From Cheilinus undulatus (taxonomy: Eukaryota; Chordata; Actinopteri; Labriformes; Labridae), in contig NC_054880.1 in assembly GCF_018320785.1 (NCBI RefSeq), positions 2,138,139 to 2,202,138 of the forward strand: a stretch of 64,000 nucleotides of DNA, in the 5' to 3' direction. Under the pieces are notes generated by a model. It did no database searches, had not been told where the DNA came from, and saw only the letters and a list, made by a program, of their open reading frames with translations. Positions 47,225 to 60,174 of this stretch are shown piece by piece. Position 1 is the stretch's first letter. Every line of letters starts with the position of its first letter. A program made the position numbers and the translations under genes.

Positions 47225-47640
47225 AACTTTGACAGCCATTTTTAATTTTAATCTCAGTCTTAGTCTTTTAGTTTCAGTCACATTTTAGTCATTTCTACCC
47301 CTTAAAGCTTTAGTCTAGTTTTAGTCAAGTAAAACTGAAAAACATTTTAGTCAAGTTTTAGTCCATAAAAAGTCCTCACATTCTAGTCTCTACTGTTAGT
47401 CGACGCATTTATTCTCTTGACTAAATCTGGTACCAAACCATGGTGGTGTATTCTCTGCACCTTGCCAAACCTGGGATCCCTGCTTTCTACAGCTGAGAGG
47501 CAAAAGAGATACAGAGACATTGTTTTTTGACAGATTTACCCACAGTGGAGAAAAAACACTGAATTTTGATGTCCATAGAAAACTAAAATTACATTTTAAT
47601 CTAGTTTAAATCATCACAGATCTATCTTTGGCTAGTTTTG
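47225..47640. repeat. Interspersed repeat replacing the 5' part of V2
   Basis: Carries repeated TTTTAGTC / CTAGTTTTAGTC motifs and a segment (CCTGCTTTCTACAGCT) also found at 29288. It abuts V2 in the middle of framework 1. Confidence 0.6.
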
Positions 47641-47913
47641 TTCTAGCCTCCGTCACCATCTCATGTAGGACCAGTGTCAATGTGTATCTACGGGACAGTG
47701 CCCATTCCCTACTCTGGTACCAACAGAAAGATGGAGGAACTCCTAAACTCCTCATTTATAAAGCTAGCACTCGATCATCAGGGATTCCCGATCGTTTTTC
47801 AGGCAGTGGATCACACTCTTCCTTCACTCTGACCATCAGTGGAGTCCAGGCTGAAGACGCAGCAGTTTACTACTGTAAAGGAGAATTTGCTTGTAGCACA
47901 TATGGTTGCTTCA
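47641..47913 (+). pseudogene. Ig light-chain V2, 5'-truncated pseudogene
   Basis: Homology to the other V exons begins at about SVTISCRTS. The leader exon, promoter, intron and first about 20 residues are missing. The remainder is open ([26 protein letters not shown]) and has an intact RSS. It cannot be expressed alone, but could still recombine or act as a gene-conversion donor. CDR3 contains extra cysteines (ACSTYGC). Confidence 0.85.
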
Positions 47914-47941
47914 CACAGTGAAAAAGCGTGGTACAAAAACC
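47914..47941 (+). other. V2 recombination signal (12-RSS)
   Basis: CACAGTG, 12-bp spacer AAAAAGCGTGGT, ACAAAAACC; fully consensus although the V segment is truncated. Confidence 0.92.
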
Positions 47942-48360
47942 TCCCTCAGTCAGACTGAACAGAACCTGAACTGACTGCTGCAGCTGGAAGTTTCTGCACA
48001 GACTGACACACTTCACTGAGGACAACCACAGTCACACATGTACACTCTGTTTCGATCCCTTTCCTACAGCCCCTTTATCTAAAATCACAACACAAAAATA
48101 CTGGATGGTGTTTAATGACAGATAACATTAAATAGAATGACAGAACTCAATCCAGAAAACCAACGGCAGCTGTCAAAAGCATCATTTTCATGTCGCTCTT
48201 TTGACAGAGATGTTATTTCTACATGTTGTAGAACTGCTGTGAACACAATATCTTAAGAATGCATGAAGGGAATTTTGTCAAGTCTGATAAAAAACAAAAC
48301 TCAGACTCAAGGCTGAAAAAAAATGATTTTGGCGGTCAAGGGTCAAAGCCATCTTATATT

Positions 48361-49267
48361 TAGGGTCCTCGCTGCCCAAAGGGCAAGGACCCTATTGTAT
48401 TTCGTCCGGTTCTTTCTTCTTCTTCTTATTCCACCAGGACTTTCAACCTTAATTTGACCCCCTTAACATGCTCAAAAACTCACCAAAATTGGCACACACC
48501 TCAGATTCTGTAAAAAAAAAAGATAAAATGAAAAAATTAACTCCAAACATGCCAAATGTGCTCTATAGCACCACCTAGGCACACTAAAACGGCCCTCACG
48601 GCCAGTAGCAATGTCGCAGAGAGATCAAACCAACGTTGAAACGCTCATCTCATCGAGACCCACAAATCACGCACTGACACCCCTAACCTATCTCAAACAG
48701 GAATTTGTTGTCTCTTGAATGGTTTCCGAATGGCAAGCCCTCAAAGTTGGTCAGCCCCAAAGAAGCCCTCCCTGCTGCCCCCATTCAAATGAATGGGGTG
48801 GTAGAATTCAGTGCCACATGAGCTGCAGCAGTTGGGCCTCTACACAAAAAAACAAAGGTCCTACAGCTTTAAAAATTACATGGATGGATTCCTGACAAAA
48901 TTTACAACAAAAATATCTTATTTTTACAGAGATTTGGTCAAAATTGTGGCATCTGTGAGGTGAGGTTAAAAAAAATTTCAGTCAATTTGACTCCTGAAAC
49001 ACAGAGCAGTTGGTGATGATGTCACTCACTGATTGACAGTTCAGTGCAGCTGGTCATGTGACTCACTGAAGGCGGGAAAATGGAATGTGTAATACACACC
49101 CATTATAATAAAGTCTGAGGCTCCTGACAGAGCTGCAGGTACACACCTCAGTCTAACTTTGAGCAGGTCAAAGGGTCAAAAAGGGATGAAACCCTCAAAG
49201 TGGAGGTCAAACGGGCATGAGGGACATGCGACAGAGCGAGGACCCGACAAATGCTGCTTGCAGCTTT
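48361..49267. mobile_element. Interspersed repeat (GGGTCCTCGC ... GCTTGCAGCTTTA)
   Basis: About 0.9 kb starting TAGGGTCCTCGCTGCCC and ending GCTTGCAGCTTTA, a layout common to a widespread fish repeat. ATT flanks both sides (48358-48360, 49268-49270). The paralogous position near 60590 (CATATATTGTAAGGATG) lacks it. Mostly non-coding; superfamily not assigned. Confidence 0.7.
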
Positions 49268-49323
49268 AATTTGTAAGGATGTTGTCATACAGCTATGCCG
49301 GGTTAAATCATTATTGTCCTTTA

Positions 49324-50948
<1,625 letters not shown>

Positions 50949-50950
50949 TA

Positions 50951-51816
50951 GATAGATAAACTAAAAACTCTTTAAAATTGCATCTTAAGGGTCTTTCCTT
51001 GAATAAATTCAAATTCACATGTAAGAATAGAGACAAAGAGTGTTGGCTGGAACTCCAAACATGAAAAATGTTAAAAGCTGGGAAGAAAATTTACCTGCGT
51101 GAAGCATTTTAAATTGCCTTGTTGCTGAAATGTGCTATACAAATAAACTTGCCTTGACTTGCCTATAGATATAAAAAAAGAAAATGTATCAAAGACTAAG
51201 TACGTTTGACTGATGGTCAAGATGGGGAAAAATTTTTGCAGCAACAAATGAAGCAAAATATGAAGAAAATTTTAGATCTTTGCTTAAACTAAATGTGGAA
51301 CTACAGGAGATTTATCCTGATAAAGACATTCATGGAAAAAAAAAAAAGTTATTGAGATTGTAAGATTGAATCAGAGCAGAAAAAATGTAGCATTTGTCTT
51401 CTAGAATTAATCAAATGAATTTATGATTAACTTTCAAACTATTTCCTTCTTCTAAATGATAAAAATTAAGGAATCCTATGAATAGAAAATAAAAGAGGAT
51501 CTAAAATAGAACCTACCCCACGGGTAATACGGGAGAAAGAAGATATGTGGTTACCTATGGTGGCCACTAAGGTTTTGTTTTAGGAAAAAAGCCAACATAG
51601 ACTGTAAAAAACATTCACTGAGACTCTGAAACCTTTCATTATAGAAAGACACAAGTCTCTGACTCTGACACAAATAAACCAACTCAAATGTTTGTGTGTT
51701 TATTTGTAGAACAAAATTCTGACTTTATTAAACTGAATTCCTTTAATATTTACTGAAAAATGTTCAAATGATGGCAATATGACCCAAATTACAGGACAAC
51801 AACATGGAATTCAAAT
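50951..51816. other. V2-to-C2 spacer
   Basis: Paralogous to 60645-61407 (V4-to-C3 spacer). No gene. C2 and C3 keep AATAAA on the minus strand at 51817-51822 and 61408-61413. Confidence 0.6.
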
Positions 51817-51979
51817 TTTATTATTTTTGCCATTTTAAACATCAAACATACAAGAGGGAAGAAAAGCTTGTGATGAATCATTAAATCAAAGACAGAGACA
51901 GAAAGACATTTTTGTTCACAGACTGAGAAGAAAAATCACCATGAGAGTAAAACCAGTAGCAGAGTCCCAGTGAGTCAGA

Positions 51980-52308
51980 TCAGAACTGGGTACACTGGTC
52001 TCTCCTCAGAGTCTCTGTGACTGGAGTCTGGGAGCCCTGGGTGGCCTCACAGGTCACAGAGCCCAGCTTCCTCCACTGGTCTGCAGTGATCCTCAGGGTG
52101 CTGCTCCAGCTGTAGAGAGCGTCCCTCTCCAGCACCGCAGGGCTCCTGCTCTCCTCCCCGCTGATGCTGCTGCTGCCGTCCACCTTCCAGGCCAGACTCC
52201 AGCCTGAGGGGAAGCCCTTGTTGGCCAGGCACATGAGCGTGGCCGTGGTACCCTGCTGCAGCTCCTCATGGGAGGGGGGCAGCACCGTCAGGGTGGGACG
52301 TGCATCAC
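51980..52308 (-). CDS. Immunoglobulin light-chain constant exon C2
   Basis: Intact C1-set Ig domain of about 109 residues: acceptor [31 protein letters not shown], first Cys (LMCLANKGF), Trp (LAWKVDG), [12 protein letters not shown], second Cys (VTCEATQG), and the C-terminal RRDQCTQF, whose Cys makes the disulfide to heavy chain. Stop TGA at 51980, polyadenylation signal 158 bp further. It is spliced to J2 (52961-52998), 0.65 kb upstream. Secreted or B-cell-surface antibody light chain. Confidence 0.93.
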
Positions 52309-52960
52309 CTAGGAGACACCAATCAGCTTAGAGGACAGGGAGCACACAGCAGCCAATCAAACACTTAGACACCCTTAATGTCTTACAGTTGATTTTCTTT
52401 TTTTAGGACTTTGTGTCAGATGTTTTTTCTGCTCCACCAGTCACTCACTCACACATTGTTTCACTTCCCTTTAAGAAGCCTCTCATGCACATCAGCACAG
52501 AGACCATCATCACACTGAGAGCTTCAACAGAGATCAGACTACAATAAAAATTCAGATATAAGAATAAGAAAAATCACACCTGAATCATCCCTAAACATGT
52601 TTTTATATTTTCTTTTTAGCATAATATTAACAGACGACAATCAAGTAGTTGTTTGGTAATTTAAAACACACAAGATGATCAGAAAAATATTAGTTTTCAA
52701 ACAAAATAATCATCAGATCAAAGATTTTCCACTTTTTTAAATCCTGTTGTAGATCATTACTTTGTGAAATGCAAAGCAGAAAAAGAAACGCTGAGTAAAG
52801 CTGATCAGAGTAAACCTCCAACATGAAGGAGGACAAAGTAAAGACATGAAAACTTCACCAGTCAAATTTAAACTCAAATATTTATACACAACAAAACAAA
52901 ATAACTGAGTTTAGACATTTTTCCTCCACTTTAGTTTTCAGTATTAAAACAGAAACTTAC

Positions 52961-52998
52961 TTCCAACATCCAGTCTGGTTCCTCCACCGAACGTGTAC
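52961..52998 (-). other. Ig light-chain J2 segment
   Basis: [12 protein letters not shown] with a GTAAGT donor; 38 bp. It differs from J1 (LEFG) in the last framework residues and matches J3. Confidence 0.9.
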
Positions 52999-53037
52999 CA
53001 CGGTGATACAAACTCATTGAGCCGTCGTACAAAAACC
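52999..53037 (-). other. J2 recombination signal (23-RSS, variant heptamer)
   Basis: Nonamer GGTTTTTGT, 23-bp spacer and heptamer CACCGTG (J1 and J3 have CACTGTG). The first three bases, which matter most for cleavage, are intact. Confidence 0.9.
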
Positions 53038-54231
53038 TCTGACAGTAGAGAGACACGGCTCTCTGACTTTAACACAAACAAACTACTAGAAGCAGCTCTT
53101 GGTTCAAATGGTAAAGCTCAAATAGGAGAATAAAACTTTTTTTTTCCTTAAAGTATGCATATATTTTTAGAGTAGTGTGATTTTTTTAAATATCCCACAG
53201 GCGAGACTTCTTCAACTGAATCTATAATTTCATTCATGGTGTAAAAGTGCCTAATGCCCAAACACATTCTGGTAGACCCTACAGATTAAGGGATGATTGT
53301 TGAATAATTTGTGTACAATGAAAAAAAAATATTTAGAATGATTGAAAAGTTTTTGCTCTAAACTTAAAAAGTGTTACATTACCTCAGAAAAATAAGCTGA
53401 AATAGCAGTTTTAGGTTGGTAAGTTAACAAAACTGATTCTGACAATAACACTTAATAGCAACATTCATGAAGCCCTATTCATGTTAATGACAGTTATAAT
53501 GTCATGATTATGACAGCATAATGTCAGTCTTTTGAATAAAACTTCAAGTAAAGTGTTACCAAAAACTCATAACTGTGTCGTAATTTGGTCAGGTAGATAT
53601 TGGATGTGTGTCGGGGGAAGCAAAGTGTAAATCCACACTGCTAAGGAGCATTTTTGCAAAGTACTGTAGAGCAAATCAAACATGATACTGACATTTATTA
53701 AATACTAAATATTGTGTATTTTGAATTGAGGTCAAATCAGTCAAAAGATATTGTTAACATCTTACTCTTAACATTCTAGACAAGCAAACATTTTGACATT
53801 TTACTAAAAAGTTGATCAAACTTAAAATTTTGGGCCAAAATCCTGAGATTTATGTTCATATGATCACATTTAAACTGTTTGAAGGATTTAAAGTGTAAGG
53901 TCTAAAAAAGAAGAAAAAAGATAAACCACATTGTGTCTCAAGAAGTGGAAAACACTGTCCCCTTAGTCCTCGCTGTAGCTGATATGGCACAAAAGCAGGT
54001 TTGATGTGTCATGGATTTTAAACAAGTCGGTAGCAGTTGTTAGATTTTCATCCCTAGGTGGAACAGAAAGACATTACCCATACTTTAATTCAAATAAAAC
54101 AGAAGATATTTCACAAAGTTAATGAAAAATAAACACTGAAACATTTCTAAACTGGTGTCTACCCAATAAAATTGATTGACTGATAAAGATTATGAGAGTG
54201 ATCCAAGAGTGATCATTTCCATGTAGAGTCA
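53038..54231. other. J2-to-V3 spacer
   Basis: Paralogous in its first part to J1 and J3 upstream DNA, and from 53570 to V upstream DNA. Shorter than the J1-to-V1 spacer, which has gained MITEs and repeats. No gene. Confidence 0.6.
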
Positions 54232-54277
54232 CTTTGCATCAGCAGCTCCATGCTCCAGTGCTCTGGGAGAGTTTATA
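54232..54277 (+). promoter_or_regulatory. V3 promoter: octamer-like + TATA-like
   Basis: CTTTGCAT at 54232-54239 and TTTATA at 54272-54277. Confidence 0.65.
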
Positions 54278-54355
54278 GTCCTGACACTTGAACACTGGAT
54301 GACTGACAGCTGTCCTTCATCACAACACACACAAATCCTCCTCCTCATCACAAAC

Positions 54356-54407
54356 ATGACTCTGATCTGTGTCCTCATCTGGACTCTCCTCTGCTGCTGC
54401 TTCACAG
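54356..54407 (+). CDS. Ig light-chain V3 leader exon
   Basis: Signal peptide MTLICVLIWTLLCCCFT followed by a GTAAAG donor. Confidence 0.85.
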
Positions 54408-54501
54408 GTAAAGTCCAGACAATCAAACTCCTCTCCTCTATCAACATCTGAGAGATGAAGGCCACAAAAGCATGATGCTGCTTTGTGTTTTTGTCTCTTA
54501 G

Positions 54502-54831
54502 AGTGTAAAGAACAGGTCACAGTGACTCAGCCTGCAGCAGTGAGCTCTGCTCTGGGAGCGACAGTCTCCATCTCATGTAGGACCAGTGTCAATGTTTATC
54601 CTTCGGGCAGCTACCCAAACCTCTACTTAACCTGGTACCAACAGAAAGATGGGGGAACTCCCAGACTGCTTATTAAGCTTGCTAATCAGCTAGCATCTGG
54701 GATTCCAGATCGTTTTTCAGGCAGTGGATCACACTCTTCCTTCACTCTGACCATCAGTGGAGTCCAGACTGAAGATGCAGCAGTTTACTACTGTAAAGGA
54801 GAATTTGATCTTAGCAAGTATGAGTACTTCA
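54502..54831 (+). CDS. Ig light-chain V3 exon (germline, kappa-type)
   Basis: Intact V domain: [33 protein letters not shown], then the germline CDR3 portion KGEFDLSKYEYFT to the heptamer. Opposite strand to J2 and C2, 1.5 kb away, so a simple inversion could assemble this cassette. CDR2 differs from V1 (LIKLANQLAS instead of [10 protein letters not shown]). Confidence 0.92.
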
Positions 54832-54859
54832 CACAGTGAAAAAGCGTGGTACAAAAACC
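54832..54859 (+). other. V3 recombination signal (12-RSS)
   Basis: CACAGTG, spacer AAAAAGCGTGGT, ACAAAAACC. Confidence 0.93.
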
Positions 54860-55389
54860 TCCCTCAGTCAGACTGCTGCAGCTGGAAGTTTCTGCAGAGA
54901 CTGACACACTTCACTGAACCTCTCTTTCTACAACAGCAAATCAACTGAAACCATACAAGATGCTACTCAATAAAGGATTTAATTTCACAAATACTTTTTC
55001 AAAAGTTAAAAAAAAAAAAAACAAAAAGTACAGGAGCCACAACACACAGGTTTGTCTTCCGCTGCCTTTTTCATTTGTCATCAAATATCTAACTGAGGTG
55101 GCTTCAAACATTAAAATCCAAACCTCAAAGGCATAATTATCTTCATTTTAAAAATCATCATGAAAATAAAGACAATAATTGAATCATCTTCGTTATATGT
55201 GACAATAACCATAAACCATATTTTATGCTTATAGTATACAGTTGTACATTCAAAATTTCAAATTCTTTGAATCCACAAATTCACCAGTTATTGAATCCTT
55301 CCTATTATTCTGGAAACACTAAATATTTTTATCCCACATTTTAACAAACTCAAAAATAAATATCTAAATCACCACCACTATGGACAGGA
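54860..55389. other. V3 3' flank
   Basis: The first about 70 bp are shared with the other V segments, then unrelated AT-rich DNA. Nothing else recognised. Confidence 0.5.
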
Positions 55390-56329
55390 TTAAGACTGGT
55401 TATAAAAATCTATCTGTAGCTGAGCTCCTGGCTTGTTGTATGCTCCATAGTCCTCTTGTTTATCTACTGATTTTTCCTCTCTGTTCTCCTCTGTTTGGTT
55501 TTCATTAAGCTCTGAATCTTTATAGCCATTACACCTGTGATTTCTTAGCAAACTATGCCAAGAGAATCTCTGTCCACAAACATTACAGCATATTAGTTTC
55601 TCCCCTCTGTGATGTGCCATGTGTAGTGTCAGATGCAGCTTTTGTCTGAATTTTTTGTCACACTCAGAGCAGCTGAAGGGTTTCTCTCCCGTGTGAATCC
55701 TCATGTGTTTGCTCATAGTCCCTTGTTGTGTAAATCTTCTACTGCACACGGAGCAACTGTACGGTTTCTCTCCTGTATGAATTCTCATGTGATTTGTAAG
55801 ATGGCCTTTTTGATCAAATATTTTACCACACTCAGAACAGCTATGTGATTTCTTATCAGTATTTCTACTTTTTGTTTTGATGTTTTCCATCCAGTTTGAA
55901 CCTTTCTGATGCTGTGTTGTCCCTTTCAAATCAGCATTGTCATCAGTCTCAGAGCAGAGGACTCTTCAGTCTTGACCTCAATTTCTGGTTGTAAATCTCT
56001 CTTAGAAACACAGTACCTCTCTGCTTCTAGTCCTTCGAAGTCCTCTTCATCAGCCTCGGTTTCCAGCTCATCAGTCTGTCTGTAATGGAACTGTGAAGCC
56101 TGGGGTTTCTCATCATCATCTTCACTCTTCACAGTGGCAGGAACAAAAGTGAACTTGATGACATCATCCTCCTCTGGGCTTTGAAGCTGCTCTCCCTCCT
56201 GACTACTCCACAGTTCCTCTGGTTCCTCTTTAATATGTGGAGGCTCAGTAATCTCCTGGTTTAGACTGCAGCTCCTCTCCTAATGCTCACTGGAAACTCC
56301 TTTACTCACTGAGAGCTGTTGGACCTCAT
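55390..56329 (-). pseudogene. C2H2 zinc-finger gene exon 2, broken copy inside Ig locus
   Basis: Same architecture as the left array: acceptor TTCCAG|ATGAGG, VQQLSVSK, an in-frame TAG at 56282-56280 where the sisters have Gln, then EPPHIKEEPEELWSS, VKSEDDDEKP, and a frameshift near 55960. The downstream frame encodes three regular C2H2 fingers (from HSCSECGKIF) and the terminal H-x-C unit (HRC), followed by an unusual 40-residue tail. It is more diverged from the five array genes than they are from one another. No matching exon 1 was found to the right, up to 64000. Two disabling changes make a functional protein unlikely. Confidence 0.85.
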
Positions 56330-57559
56330 CTGGAAAAACTAAAATATGGAAGAACACATTGAAGAAAACTGAGTTTATAACAACAACTAAGCACAGAATA
56401 GAGATACTTGACATTATTAGTTTTTATTTTAGTTTTTTGTACCAATTTATAGTCCTGATCAAGTTACATGTCCTCTATTGTGCATTTTTATATCTCAGTT
56501 TGAGATCATCCACATTTTCAGAGAGTGATATTTGCAATCATTTGAAAACATCTGGACTTTCATAGTTCATGTGTTTCTGCCAGGGATGTGCCAATTCATT
56601 CCATGTATGGGATTTTGATCAATTTCTGACAGATGAGGATAAATCCAATTTGGCTCTGATATTAAAACTCTGAAGGATTAACCCCTGACACAGAAAGCAG
56701 GACACAGTACAACAGTATGGAAAATATAAATACTTGGTTTATGACATGACACAGACAGCTTAACTGGATATCAAAGACAATGAGCGGATCTATTTTTTTG
56801 CCATTCTATGTTCACCAGAACTTTGCCTTCCAACTGGGACCCTATCATCAGTGCACAGATAGTCTGTGCACTTCATTTGGCAGAGTTAACTTTTAAAAGA
56901 AGCAAACAATAAAGGCTAAGCAGTTTGGATGTACTTCACATTTCTTACACCACCAGCTTCTACAACAGAGCAAAAATCTGGGGGGATAGTCACACTTTTT
57001 GGTCCCCTCCCTATCAGATACCAGGCTAATTATGGATGTTGGCTGTACATATGTTAATTATCCAGGATCACTGTAGTCCTGTACTGGAAACATTTAAAAC
57101 AACTGCAAATCTTGTTTTTTTTTTTTTAATTCTCCCTTTGAGTTTAGATCTGTTAGTCAGAGAATTCATCAAAAATTCAACTTCTTTAACTTTATATCTG
57201 AGCTTAAAGATGGTAATTTTGATAGCAGAATTCTGTTAAGAATTAGATGACATTCATTAACTGATCAAAGGCCACAAGCACCACTTTTATTCTTTATTTG
57301 TAAAAACATCCTACACTTAGCAGATAACAAAGGCTTCAGTCAGCTCACTGAGTGGGAGTCACAGTGTTTAATACTCATGCCCCTTCAATGGTGATGTTTT
57401 ATGCAGATATACAAGTAGACATACAGTAAAGTGAAACCAGACTGTTAGTGTTGCATGAAAAACAACAGCAAAAGAGAAAACAGAGAAGGCAATTTCAACT
57501 TTCAACATTAAATAAAAGTGCATGTAGATTTATTGGTTAACTGGTTTTAACAGATGGCA
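56330..57559. other. Unassigned DNA downstream of zinc-finger pseudogene
   Basis: AT-rich, no supported gene or repeat boundaries. Confidence 0.4.
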
Positions 57560-57900
57560 TCACATCACGCCTATTCTCGCTTCCCTCCACTGGCTTCTTG
57601 TCACTTTTAGAATTGATTTTAAGATTTTACTGATCACTTTTAAAGCTCTCACGGGTTTAGCCCCAGGTTATATCACAGAGATGGTGACCCCTTATGAGTC
57701 CTCACGCAGCCTTAGATCCTCAGACAGGGGGGTTCCTGGTTGTTCCAAAGTCTAGACTCAAATCAATAGAGACAGGGCTTTTGCTGTCAGGGCCCCTCGA
57801 CTTTGGGACGACCTGCCCGAGGAGATAAGGCTAGCAGATTCAGTGACATCTCTTAACTCACCCCTTAAAACTCCTACTCCTATCATATCACACTGTCTTT
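57560..57900 (+). mobile_element. LINE fragment (C-terminal part of ORF2)
   Basis: In degenerate frames the plus strand reads HITPILASLHWLLVTFRID, FKALTGLAPGYI, RSLRSSDR, DRAFAVRAPRLWDDLP, a pattern typical of the C-terminal end of fish non-LTR retrotransposon reverse transcriptase proteins. A stop and frameshifts are present. The 5' part is missing, as usual for 5'-truncated LINEs. Confidence 0.8.
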
Positions 57901-59541
57901 TCCTGGATATTTTCATCTTCTAGTATTGTAACTGCCTTTAAGATCATCTATGTAATTCCCATTCCTTTCACCCGTGCTATTTTTGTAGATTTTTGTGTTT
58001 TGGTTCGTTCTGATTTTCTGAAAGATCCTGAAACCTGGACATTTTACAAATATCTAAGAGTCAGAGACCGTAAGAACTCAACTGCTCCTACAGGACGCTT
58101 AGTTATAAAGTCCCACTAGATTATGCTAACTGTGCTTGGCAGCGGGAGCGTCTGAGACCCGGAAACAAAAACACTACGTCCTGTACATTCATTTGGCCTT
58201 CAACATAACAGCCAAGAATTTAATGCAAATGCTTTGCTTTCAGATATATATTAACTCACTTGTTCTCGTAAAGGATTTGTGGGATCATGAAATAGAATTT
58301 CTGAGTCACTGAATTTTATTTTCTTTTTGATCAAGCATCTGCGAGTCACTTAAATTTCCGTTTCTTATATTCATCTCTGTTAATGTTCTTTGTGGCCCGA
58401 TCTTTACAACGTGGCATTAATGTCTCAGCATACACTGACAAATTCTTCAAATCTTGATGCTAGAGGCACAGTAGAATGAAATAATGTCGCCTTTATCCAA
58501 CACCAGTTAAACTATGACATCGGTTGATAAGGTTGAATTGGTTCATTAGATCAGACAAAATAAATGATGCAAAGGGGAGATGAGTGAAAACCTCTGGTTG
58601 TGTTTTGTTACTTCTGAAACTTAACAACATATATACAAGTGTTTTATGATTATGATTTTATGTTTTATGAAACTGGATTTTCTTTTTTTTAATATCAGTG
58701 ATTTTTAGTTATTGTAAATGACCTCTCACAGCCCACCTACAGCACCTCAGCGGGACACTGAAAGCTGTCTGGGTATCATAGAACAGAAATATTTTCATAA
58801 GATGCCATTCAAATGTGGGATAAGAAAGGAAATCAGTGGAACTTGACACATAAATCACACAAATTCCATTTAGTTTTTCCTGACTTTCATTTGAAGTATT
58901 CATAACTGTGTCGTAATTTGGTCAGGTGGACGTGCATCAGGGGGAAGCAAAGTATGAAACCACATTGCTGAGGAGCGTTTTGGCAACATACTGCAGAGCA
59001 AATCAACCATGATACTGACATTTATTAGATACTAAATATTGTGTGTGTCAAATTTCGATCAAATTAGTCAAATGATGACATTAACGTTTTACTCTTGACA
59101 TTCTAGACAAACAAACATTTTGATATTTTACTAAAAAGTTGATCAAACTAAAAAGTTTTGGCCAAAATCCTGAGATTTATGTTCATATGGTCACATTTTA
59201 ACTGTTTGAAGGATTTTAAGTGTAAGGTCTAAAAAAAAGAAAAACGATAAAAACCATTTTGTCTCAAATAGTGGAAAAGTCTGTCCTCCCAGTCCTCGCT
59301 GTAGCTGATTTGGCACAAAAGCAGGTTTGTTGTGTCATGGTTGTTAGATCTTCACCCCTTGGTGGTAAGCAAAGACATTACCCAGAGTATAATTCAAAGA
59401 AAACAGAATATATTTCACAAAGTTAAAAAAAAAAAAAAAACATTAAAACATTTCTAAACTGGTGTCTACCCAGTAAAATTGATTGACTGATAAAGATTAT
59501 TATGAGTGTGATCCAAGAGCAATCATTTCCATGTAGAGCCA
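57901..59541. other. V4 upstream cassette DNA
   Basis: 58200-58900 matches 44800-45520, and 58900-59540 matches the upstream regions of V1 and V3. Non-coding. Confidence 0.6.
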
Positions 59542-59587
59542 CTTTGCATCAGCAGCTCCATGCTCCAGTGCTCTGGGAGAGTTTATA
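59542..59587 (+). promoter_or_regulatory. V4 promoter: octamer-like + TATA-like
   Basis: CTTTGCAT at 59542-59549 and TTTATA at 59582-59587. Confidence 0.65.
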
Positions 59588-59670
59588 GTCCTGACACTTG
59601 AACACTGGATGACTGACAGCTGTCCTTCATCACAACTCAACACACACAAATCCTCCTCCTCATCACAAAC

Positions 59671-59722
59671 ATGACTCTGATCTGCGTCCTCATCTGGACT
59701 CTCCTCTGCTGCTGCTTCACAG
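59671..59722 (+). CDS. Ig light-chain V4 leader exon
   Basis: Signal peptide MTLICVLIWTLLCCCFT, identical to V3, with a GTAAAG donor. Confidence 0.85.
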
Positions 59723-59822
59723 GTAAAGTCCAGACAATCAAACTCCTCTCTTCTATCAACATCCATCCCTCTGAAATGAAGGCCACAAAACCATGATGCT
59801 GCTATGTGTTTTTGTCTCTTAG

Positions 59823-60146
59823 AGTGTAAAGAACAGGTCACAGTGACTCAGCCTCCAGCCATGAGCTCTGCTCTGGGAGCCTCTGTCACCATCTCATGCA
59901 GGACCAGTGTCAATGTTGCTTCACGGAGTAGTGCCCCGTCCCTAGCCTGGTACCAACAGAAAGATGGAGGAGCTCACAGACTGCTTATTAAGCTTGCGAA
60001 TCAGCGAGTATTAGGGATTCCAGATCGTTTTTCAGGCAGTGGATCACACTCTTCCTTCACTCTGACCATCAGTGGAGTCCAGGCTGAAGATGCAGCAATT
60101 TACTACTGTAAAGGAGAATTTCTTGCTACCAAGTATGATTACTTCA
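59823..60146 (+). CDS. Ig light-chain V4 exon (germline, kappa-type)
   Basis: Intact V domain: [35 protein letters not shown], and germline CDR3 [16 protein letters not shown]1 is shorter than in V1 and V3 by about two residues. Framework 2 has AHRLLIK instead of TPRLLIK. Opposite strand to C3 and J3. Confidence 0.92.
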
Positions 60147-60174
60147 CACAGTGAAAAAGCGTGGTACAAAAACC
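60147..60174 (+). other. V4 recombination signal (12-RSS)
   Basis: CACAGTG, spacer AAAAAGCGTGGT, ACAAAAACC. Confidence 0.93.

Noticed and set aside
56930..57100. Possible LINE ORF fragment (AKIWGD-like)
   Set aside because: Too short and without a second supporting motif.
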